This document shows, one piece after another, positions 17,190-22,794 of a stretch of DNA of 22,794 nt. Within the stretch, counting starts at the first letter, position 1; every line of letters begins with the position of its first letter. Origin of the DNA: Coemansia sp. RSA 1804 (Eukaryota > Kickxellomycota > Kickxellomycetes > Kickxellales > Kickxellaceae); assembly GCA_027578815.1 (NCBI GenBank), contig JANBTH010000267.1, forward strand, positions 1 to 22,794, written 5' to 3'. Both the position numbers and the translations under genes were made by a program. Below the pieces are notes generated by a model, which saw only the letters and a list, made by a program, of their open reading frames with translations, made no database searches and was not told where the DNA came from.

Positions 17190-17663
17190 CTATTGTTGTC
17201 TATCTATAAGGCTATTTGTACTGTTGCTGATGCTATTATTACTATTGCTGCTAGCTAACTCACTAGGATATTCCTGTCTTGAGGGCGCATCCATTACGTA
17301 TCTCTCGAGGAGTAAGTAGTTTCTTCTATTCACATGAAAAAACCGTCGCATCACCCATCCGAGATATGGAACAATGGAGATAATAACATTTTTAAGAATG
17401 TTCTTAGCCATGTTTTTTTCAACTGACTCTGGCAGATCAAACGTTCTGCGTATCTCTCTGAAATAGCGGATTGCCAGTCCAGTGAATAGAAAATCACCAG
17501 CAAAGGGAATGAGCGCAACAAATGTAATACCATCATCGGGCATTCTACGTCCAATAGTCCATTTCCTATCCAATTGTCGTGAACGACGGTATAATGGATA
17601 TAGAATCTCTTTTTTCTGTCGGAGCGTAAGCGCAGCAGGGTTTTTGGCAGTGCTGTTGGACAT
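17190..17663 (-). CDS. DUF4112 family protein
   Basis: From the ATG at 17663 the frame gives 157 residues. The conserved core has DGITFVALIPFAGDFLF, a second hydrophobic half NVIISIVPYLGWVMRRFF, and VNRRNYLLLERYV. This matches the DUF4112 pattern of two short hydrophobic segments each containing a P-x-x-G-D/W turn and a closing N-x-R-N-x-x-LLE. Members are small fungal and bacterial proteins, probably membrane-associated, without a known function. An in-frame upstream ATG at 17732 would add 23 mostly hydrophobic residues (MLLFVLRIYNFLTRIFLSL). The inner start is preferred because it has a purine at -3 and the upstream one does not. If the upstream start is used, the protein gains a potential signal anchor. 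The C-terminus is a Ser/Asn-rich tail. Confidence 0.8.
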   Translation of the reverse strand: MSNSTAKNPAALTLRQKKEILYPLYRRSRQLDRKWTIGRRMPDDGITFVALIPFAGDFLFTGLAIRYFREIRRTFDLPESVEKNMAKNILKNVIISIVPYLGWVMRRFFHVNRRNYLLLERYVMDAPSRQEYPSELASSNSNNSISNSTNSLIDRQQ

Positions 17664-18342
17664 TCCGACAATGACCAACGAGAGGAATATACGTGTTAGG
17701 AAATTGTATATCCGTAAGACAAACAGTAACATAGATATCCCAATTCAGTAGAGTATGTTGATCTGGTGCATAGAAAAAGGCTTCCGTTTTGAAAAATCAA
17801 TATTATAACCAAAAAACGCGTCTCTCGGGGCAAGTGCAGAAGCGGCATTTTGCAAAAGAAAAATGTAAAGCAATTAAAAGTATCACAAAACACCATTCCT
17901 CCTTGTCTTTAGAAATATTGTACAAAAAGGCATACTATTCTAGACTCTTGTATCCTCCAGCCCACAATCCTCGGCTAGAGCCATCCTGGCTATTCAATGT
18001 TCCAATGTTTGTGTAAACAAAAACCTGCCACACGTCTGGTGGATATGTCCGCTTCGCACAGTTATTTTTCAAAACTTGCTTGCAGATATTGAGCAAGCGA
18101 AAAGGGCAAAGCACCAAACTGGCATGTTATACCCGCATGCATGCGTCTCACAGTAATACCACCCCGGTGCATGTGTGCAAATACAAGAGTTTGTTGGTAT
18201 GGACGGAATATGTTCTTTGGCTGCTAACATTGTCTGGATGTAGCCAACACCACAAAAGCATAATGTGCAACAAAAAACACAACGCATTGTCATTCCGCTT
18301 TGAAAAGAAAAAACACAGAATCTGCTGATAATTGCAGAAACG

Positions 18343-18354
18343 CCCCCCCCCCCC
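18343..18354 (+). repeat. Poly-C run (12 C)
   Basis: Twelve consecutive C residues in the intergenic region. It is a likely site of length error in sequencing and of natural length polymorphism. On the minus strand it is a G12 run, on the edge of G-quadruplex-like potential. Confidence 0.9.
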
Positions 18355-19068
18355 ACCTGACACATCTCTGTTCTGCTGTTTCTGGGACAAGACGCCTGAT
18401 ACCATTTACATTCCCTTCGTTTGTGTGTGGATTCGGATACTGTGTTTTTTATCCCGTATATCTGGGCCATGATTACAGCGGTGGCAAAGCATGAGGCTAT
18501 GCGCTTCAACCTATAACTACCCAGCGCATGACGTCGTCTGTTTGCCCGAAAATATCGACGACAATATCGGCGAAAGGGAGTTGAAAGCCAGGCCTGGCCA
18601 GGCCACACCCGCTTGCTTTAAACCCCTGTAGTTGCTACATACAGCTGGCATGGCCAGACGCCATCATTATCCATGCATGGCTGCACCGCCTTGCCGCCGC
18701 CATCTCTTTTCACCGCATCACATGATTATGTCCGAGCTGGCGAACACCCTGCACGTGTGCATTTCTTGTGCAGATCGCTTGTATTCCCAGCCAATGGCAG
18801 CGCGGAAAGCTGGAGGCCTCGGTTGGACGATAAATGTCCGTCGAGTTCCAGCCCTCGCCAGTATTTTCTTTTCCCGAAAACCTCGTCCATGAAAAAAAAC
18901 AAACTTTTCTCCACTTGCAAGAATACTTTACAGCTTCTCTCACTCTTTTCGCTTCCATATCCTCCCAGAAATAAAGGCTTTCCTTGGAACACATTCTCTT
19001 CTACGTCTATTTCTTTATTAATACTATTATATTTTTTAGCACACGCTGTCTGTATACTGCTGTGCCTC

Positions 19069-19075
19069 TATATAG
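19069..19075 (+). promoter_or_regulatory. Candidate TATA box of the F-box/LRR gene
   Basis: TATATAG about 50 bp upstream of the ATG at 19123, followed by a T/C-rich stretch. Its position suggests transcription starts inside the longer upstream open frame, which favours the 19123 start. A short AT match, so moderate confidence. Confidence 0.4.
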
Positions 19076-19122
19076 CACCTCTTTCTGCTCTCTTTGTTTG
19101 TTTGTTTCCTTGCTTTTCTCGC

Positions 19123-20724
19123 ATGGACGGCTACAGCCCTGCCGCTGCTGCTATTATTGAGCGCGTTGTTTCTTTTCTAGGAAAGAAGGAGCTTGGAATA
19201 TGCAAAACGCTTAACAAAACATGGCTTACACTCGTCACCATCCAGTCTGCACGCAACATCGACTGCCACATCATCCAACTTCCGCTTCAGATTGCTTACT
19301 ATCGGCGCAAGCGACTCTTGACTACAGTGCGGAGTCTGACCATCGACCTTGGCTATGTGGATGGGTATCTCTCTGTCCCGGCTTATGAGCGGCGAATCGG
19401 TGATGCTACCGCGCTTTTAAAGGGTCTGCCTGCCACTATTAGGCATCTCAAGCTGCATATACCCGAAACCCGTTCTGTGCTCTCCAACAGCGAGATCCAT
19501 TTTGGATCAATGGCGCTTTGCAAGTTGCTGGGGGCGCTTCCACGCCTGACAACACTCGATCTTGGCGACTGTCCTATCGCATTGCTGGACTCGGCAGCAG
19601 GCAGCCAGCTGAGCGCTATCAGAGGACTGAAGAAAGTACGCTGGTTCTCTCTTGGACGTAATGACTTGTCTTCGGCGGCCACGCTGTGCCAACTTGTCAG
19701 CGCAAACCATCAGACCCTTACGGCATTGTACGGCAGAAGCGATGTCACGGACAGAACACTTCAGGTTCTTTGCGCCGCTCCAAAGCTTCAGTGTCTTGAT
19801 GCTAGCGGCTCCAGCATCTCAGACGATGCGCTGCTTCGACTTGTGCAGACTTGTGGCAGCACATTGCACGACCTTGTTCTCTCGGATTGTACGAGGCTTA
19901 CGAAGCGCTCGATCTCTCATCTTCTGCCGGAAGCACTGCCTCGGCTGGCATCTCTGGACCTTTACAATGTCATGGTCACCACCGACACTTACCATGGCCT
20001 CTTCAATGCGCGGACACGCTGGCCTTACCTACGCGACCTGAAGCTGAAGGCAGCAATTCCCCACACATCGCCTCGCCACGACTCACTTGTCAACGATGAC
20101 ATCCTTGAGTCAATTGGACAAAACTGCCCACGCCTTGTGTCACTCCGTCTTTTTGGCTGCCACGGAATCACCGACAACGGCCTTAGCTCTATCCTTGGAA
20201 ATCTTGGATATCTCCGCGAACTTGTTGTTATGCACAGCGCCTCCGAGCCAATACCTGCAACCACCAGAAGCAGCACAGTCTCTGCTGCCATTCCTGCGGA
20301 AACCTCGCCCTCGCTCCCAACGCCAGTCGAAAATAGCAACAACAGCAACGACTTTTGGGCTGATACCCCAGCATTGCCTAGGAATGCGCTATCTCAGCAA
20401 CAGACCTCACAGGCACAGCGCAGCCTGAACTTGGTCTCTCCTCCATCTACAGCCCCAAGCAGCCCTGTCGTTTCTGAGGATGATGCTCCCAGATCTGAAA
20501 ACAGTCAGCGCATATTCACCTCCCATGCACTACACAGAGGCGTACGCTCAAGACGCTTCAATCTTCTCAACTTGGATATGGAATATGACTCTGTGTGTGC
20601 TGAGCATCTAGCGAAGCTTTTGCACCTTCATGTTCTTTGTGGGCGAATGATTACTCGCCATGCAAAGTCACTTATTGAAAGCCAGTTTCCAAAGTGCAAG
20701 ATGATGGTGTGGAACATTGACTGA
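19123..20724 (+). CDS. F-box-like/leucine-rich repeat protein (AMN1-like)
   Basis: From the ATG at 19123 the frame encodes 533 residues with no intron. The N-terminus (AAAAIIERVVSFLGKKELGICKTLNKTWLTL) has the spacing of an F-box, though divergent and lacking the usual LP start. It is followed by leucine-rich repeats of the cysteine-containing type: LTTLDLGDCP, LQCLDASGSSISDDALLRLV, LHDLVLSDCTRLTKRSI, LASLDLYN and LVSLRLFGCHGITDNGLSSIL. A Ser/Pro-rich insert of about 110 residues then precedes a last conserved piece (RRFNLLNLDMEY). Such proteins usually recruit substrates to SCF ubiquitin ligases; the substrate cannot be told. The same frame is open upstream to an ATG at 18673, but that 150-residue extension is low-complexity and promoter-like. 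The LRR assignment is strong, the F-box moderate. Confidence 0.8.
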   Translation: MDGYSPAAAAIIERVVSFLGKKELGICKTLNKTWLTLVTIQSARNIDCHIIQLPLQIAYYRRKRLLTTVRSLTIDLGYVDGYLSVPAYERRIGDATALLKGLPATIRHLKLHIPETRSVLSNSEIHFGSMALCKLLGALPRLTTLDLGDCPIALLDSAAGSQLSAIRGLKKVRWFSLGRNDLSSAATLCQLVSANHQTLTALYGRSDVTDRTLQVLCAAPKLQCLDASGSSISDDALLRLVQTCGSTLHDLVLSDCTRLTKRSISHLLPEALPRLASLDLYNVMVTTDTYHGLFNARTRWPYLRDLKLKAAIPHTSPRHDSLVNDDILESIGQNCPRLVSLRLFGCHGITDNGLSSILGNLGYLRELVVMHSASEPIPATTRSSTVSAAIPAETSPSLPTPVENSNNSNDFWADTPALPRNALSQQQTSQAQRSLNLVSPPSTAPSSPVVSEDDAPRSENSQRIFTSHALHRGVRSRRFNLLNLDMEYDSVCAEHLAKLLHLHVLCGRMITRHAKSLIESQFPKCKMMVWNID

Positions 20725-21256
20725 GTCATCATCTGTTGATGGATTCAACTATGTATTATTTTTTTAGTATTTTTAAAATTCAAATCTCTCCTCTGTACCA
20801 AAAATACAATGTAACTTTATAACATCTCTGTGATGTTACATGACTTTTTATTATATCAACACACAGCATTGTTTTATTCTGGTTTCAATTAATGGCTCTG
20901 GTATTACCACTTTTTTCCAGGTTACTAGCGAAAACATTTTGGCTGCGAATTTTGCATCTGAAATAATGTGATATAGAATACTGAACATATATTTAATTCA
21001 TATAACAGAATGGCTTTCTTTCTGGTAGAAATATGGATAGATGAAGAAAACATTTTGTGCTTAATATTTACATAAAATAAATAATAGAATATTGGCTAAT
21101 TGTAAAGAGTTAAAGAAACTGTTATAATATTAACTTTGATGTTATATTATTGGCTTATTGTTGAAATTGCATGTTTTAAATAGAATATTGAAAACACTAA
21201 ATGTTTAGATATTAGATAACTAAATAGGTGAACCATAAAGAAGAGAAAACATTGGA
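20725..21256. other. AT-rich region between the F-box/LRR gene and the copia-related repeats
   Basis: About 530 bp of very AT-rich sequence. It holds the 3' UTR of the F-box/LRR gene on the left. A short motif, ATAGAATATTG, occurs at about 21085 and again at about 21181. No coding sequence or defined repeat boundary was recognised. The composition change marks entry into the transposon-derived zone. Confidence 0.5.
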
Positions 21257-21402
21257 GATCAATTGGTAGTTAAGGGATCTGCCCTCAAGACTCTGAAAGA
21301 GTCATTTTTCGGTAGCTTGCACCGAAAGTGGGGGCGGATCCCAAGGGAACTTTCGGTGCAGAAAGTTTACCACATTTATTTTTTAAATTAAAGCTAATTT
21401 CC
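21257..21402 (+). repeat. Structured direct repeat, copy 1
   Basis: First of two direct copies, offset by exactly 618 bp. The core 21274-21365 differs from copy 2 at 3 of 92 positions. On paper it folds into a three-way junction. P1 is 14 bp (21274-21287 with 21329-21342, including two T·G pairs). P2 is GACTC/GAGTC (21289-21303) with loop TGAAA. P3 is 21306-21313 with 21321-21328 and loop AGCTTGC. A further hairpin, CTTTC/GAAAG, lies at 21350-21365. AT-rich flanks of about 17 and 37 bp are also shared. It is immediately followed by the copia RNase H fragment. It may be a short LTR, a miniature element or a structured RNA. Confidence 0.85.
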
Positions 21403-21725
21403 TCTGTTTAAATCACTTAATGAGACAGTTGCAAGATGTAGGTTTTATAATGATAACAACTCTGCTGTAAAGCTTGTATACTCACCAACTGACCACAAGC
21501 GCACCAAACACATTAGAATCACATACCACAAACTAGTTGAAATGTATGAGTGGTGCCTTCACTCTACTCCACATGCTTGGTGCTGATATGCCTGCAGATG
21601 TACTGACAAAGGCGCTGGGAGCACAACCATTCCAAAAGCATGTTGAATTCATCATGTACACCAGAAAGACCAGTTCAAGGAGGATGTTGAATTATGAAGC
21701 TGATCTTCTGAGGGAGACAGTTTAA
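21403..21725 (+). pseudogene. Degenerate Ty1/copia RNase H C-terminal fragment
   Basis: One frame, open from 21398, reads YNDNNSAVKLVYSP then DHKRTKHIRITYHKLVE. This matches the end of copia-type RNase H (DNQSAIKLA...HxRTKHIDIRYH). After about 21540 that frame runs into a stop. The family sequence continues in another frame (LHMLGADMPADVLTKALG, then PFQKHVEFI) to a stop at 21723-21725. So there is a frameshift near 21540-21550 and the gene is broken. Everything upstream (gag, protease, integrase, most of reverse transcriptase) is missing. The fragment starts right at the end of repeat copy 1. It is a dead remnant of an LTR retrotransposon. Confidence 0.82.
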
Positions 21726-21874
21726 ACATTTTCCGCATATGATTTACATACAACAAAACCACACATTATTTTCTTTTACAAGATATTTTCTTTTTTCTCT
21801 TTCTTTGCAGTTTACCCACTTAGTCGTTTATGGAGATCAATTAAAAGTATAATAATATCAGTACCAATTAAGAA

Positions 21875-22020
21875 AATCAATTAATAGTCAAGGGATCTGC
21901 CCTCAAGACTCTGAAAGAGTCGTCTTTCGGTAGCTTGCACCGAAAGTGGGGGCGGATCCCGAGGGAACTTTCGGTGCAGAAAGGTCACAACATTTATTTT
22001 ATAAATTAAAAATAATTTCC
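21875..22020 (+). repeat. Structured direct repeat, copy 2
   Basis: Second copy, same orientation. Core 21892-21983. Differences from copy 1 are at 21922, 21924 and 21961, all transitions. None disrupts a base pair: one changes a P3 T·G pair to C-G, the other two lie in unpaired positions. It begins about 150 bp after the RNase H fragment ends. About 90 bp of AT-rich DNA separates it from the integrase fragment. With copy 1 it brackets the RNase H remnant as direct repeats, as LTRs would. Confidence 0.85.
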
Positions 22021-22109
22021 TATACTCTTTTAAAGACATTTATTGTTTCCTTCAATCTTACTATCAACATTTATTGTTTTAAATATTCTATTTCAAATAT
22101 TCAATTTCA

Positions 22110-22794
22110 ACAATTTCTCAGGAGCTCTTTCTGAAGGGTGCAGCATTTGCAAGGTTGCCAAGCCAGCTGACAAGCCAAAGACTGGCACATTTAAAAGAGC
22201 AGATTCCCTCCTGGAGATTGTTTATTCTGATGTTGGTGTGGTCAGTGATCCATGTGTTGACAGCTACAGGTACTTTGTCACATTCATTGATGACTATTCC
22301 AGGTATGCTGCTGTCTACTTCTTAAAGTCCAAAAGTGAGGCCCTTGACAAGTTTGTTGACTTTAAGAACATCATGGAAAACCAGCTTGACACCAAAATCA
22401 AGAGGTTGCACACTGATGGCGGTGGTGAGTATGTAAACCACAAGATGGAGCTGCTGTGCAGGGAAAGTGGAATTGTCCATACTATCACTTCACCCCACAT
22501 GCCAGCACACAATGGTATATGTGAGAGATATAACAGAACCTTGGTTGAAATGGCAAATTGCATGCTGATGCACAGTGGTGTGCCCACCCGGCTTTGGAAC
22601 TATGCCATTGCCCATGCCAACAATGTGCTGAACTGTCTCCCAAAGAAGGCCAACAACATGACATTCATCCATGAGCTTCTCCATGTTCCCTACAAGCTTG
22701 AGTCCCTCCACACCTTTGGATGTCTTGTTGAAAGCCCCTTTCCACCCAATTTGAGAGACAAGTTTGGCCCTAGGGCCCAGAGTTGTGCTTACCT
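22110..22794 (+). mobile_element. Ty1/copia integrase fragment (5'-truncated, runs off the window)
   Basis: An uninterrupted frame runs to the right edge. It opens with the end of the GAG-pre-integrase zinc motif (EGCSICKVAKP). The integrase core follows: D in VYSDVG, D in HTDGGGEY, and E in NGICERYNRT, with 35 residues between the second D and the E (a DD35E triad). Also present are YRYFVTFIDDYSRYAAVYFLK, the copia-like SPHMPAHNG, and the downstream WNYAIAHANNVLNCLPKK and LHTFGCLVE segments. The frame is intact for about 225 codons, so this copy is younger than the RNase H fragment. Gag, protease and the first zinc ligands are missing on the left, where sequence turns AT-rich at about 22110. 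Reverse transcriptase, if present, lies beyond the window. Confidence 0.9.

Larger units (their letters stand above)
17664..19122. promoter_or_regulatory. Divergent promoter region between DUF4112 and the F-box/LRR gene
   Basis: About 1.4 kb without a supported gene. It holds several long palindromes: CGCATGCATGCG at 18134-18145, GGCCTGGCCAGGCC at 18591-18604 and CCATGCATGG at 18671-18680. A run of 12 C lies at 18343-18354. A CRE-like TGACGTC lies at 18529-18535. A TATATAG box at 19069-19075 is followed by a pyrimidine-rich leader up to the ATG at 19123. Open frames on both strands (to 179 codons) lack recognisable domains. Confidence 0.5.

Noticed and set aside
18069..18608. 179-codon minus-strand open frame, cysteine-rich
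   Set aside because: It has no ATG at its start (GTG), spans the C12 run and the palindromes, overlaps plus-strand frames, and shows no domain. It is probably chance openness in a promoter region.
21274..21365. Hammerhead, HDV-like or group II domain V ribozyme
   Set aside because: There is no CUGANGA plus GAAA hammerhead core, the closing stem topology does not fit the HDV double pseudoknot, and no domain V AGC triad with GAAA-capped stem was found.
21786..21810. Polypyrimidine tract ending in CAG, resembling an intron acceptor
   Set aside because: No matching donor or conserved exon was found. It lies between two transposon-derived pieces in AT/pyrimidine-rich DNA.
21274..21983. CRISPR array
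   Set aside because: There are only two direct repeats, they are long and structured, and the spacing is hundreds of bases with transposon coding between them. The context is eukaryotic.

Overview
This is eukaryotic nuclear DNA, most likely from a fungus, and probably an early-diverging lineage. That placement is inferred from gene content and intron style, not from a search. Genes are compact. Several have GT-AG introns of about 107-168 bp, intergenic DNA is AT-rich, and no operons, ribosome binding sites, tRNAs or rRNAs were recognised. The right edge holds broken Ty1/copia retrotransposon sequence.

Layout: 1-2594 (-) COG4, a Golgi tethering subunit whose C-terminus is cut off by the window edge. 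2778-5606 (-) MCM3, a replicative helicase subunit. 5607-6100 is a promoter region shared with 6101-7263 (+) RPL27/eL27, which has an unusually long 752-bp intron. 7509-10126 (-) is a two-exon RGG/RS protein with two RRMs resembling the first two of Mei2-like proteins. 10765-11040 (-) is a small predicted secreted protein. 11041-12277 is AT-rich and holds one possible transposase-like relic. 12278-13006 (-) is a universal stress protein. 13843-15106 (+) is SEC13, whose first coding exon is only the ATG. Three compact minus-strand genes follow: 15469-16386 HEI10/CCNB1IP1-like, 16552-16988 NAA38 and 17190-17663 a DUF4112 protein. 19123-20724 (+) is an F-box-like/LRR protein.

Most genes are housekeeping: vesicle traffic (COG4, SEC13), replication (MCM3), translation (RPL27) and N-terminal acetylation (NAA38). 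HEI10 is a meiotic crossover factor. There is no sign that neighbours form one pathway.

From about 20.7 kb the sequence becomes very AT-rich and repetitive. Two direct copies of a roughly 146-bp repeat (21257-21402 and 21875-22020) lie 618 bp apart. Their 92-nt core is 89/92 identical and folds on paper into a compact three-way junction. A 3' segment can pair with one hairpin strand in competition with that fold. The copies bracket a decayed copia RNase H fragment, and the second is followed by a copia integrase fragment with an intact DD35E pattern that runs off the window. This structured repeat is the most novel-looking feature here. Its nature (short LTR, miniature element or functional RNA) is unresolved.
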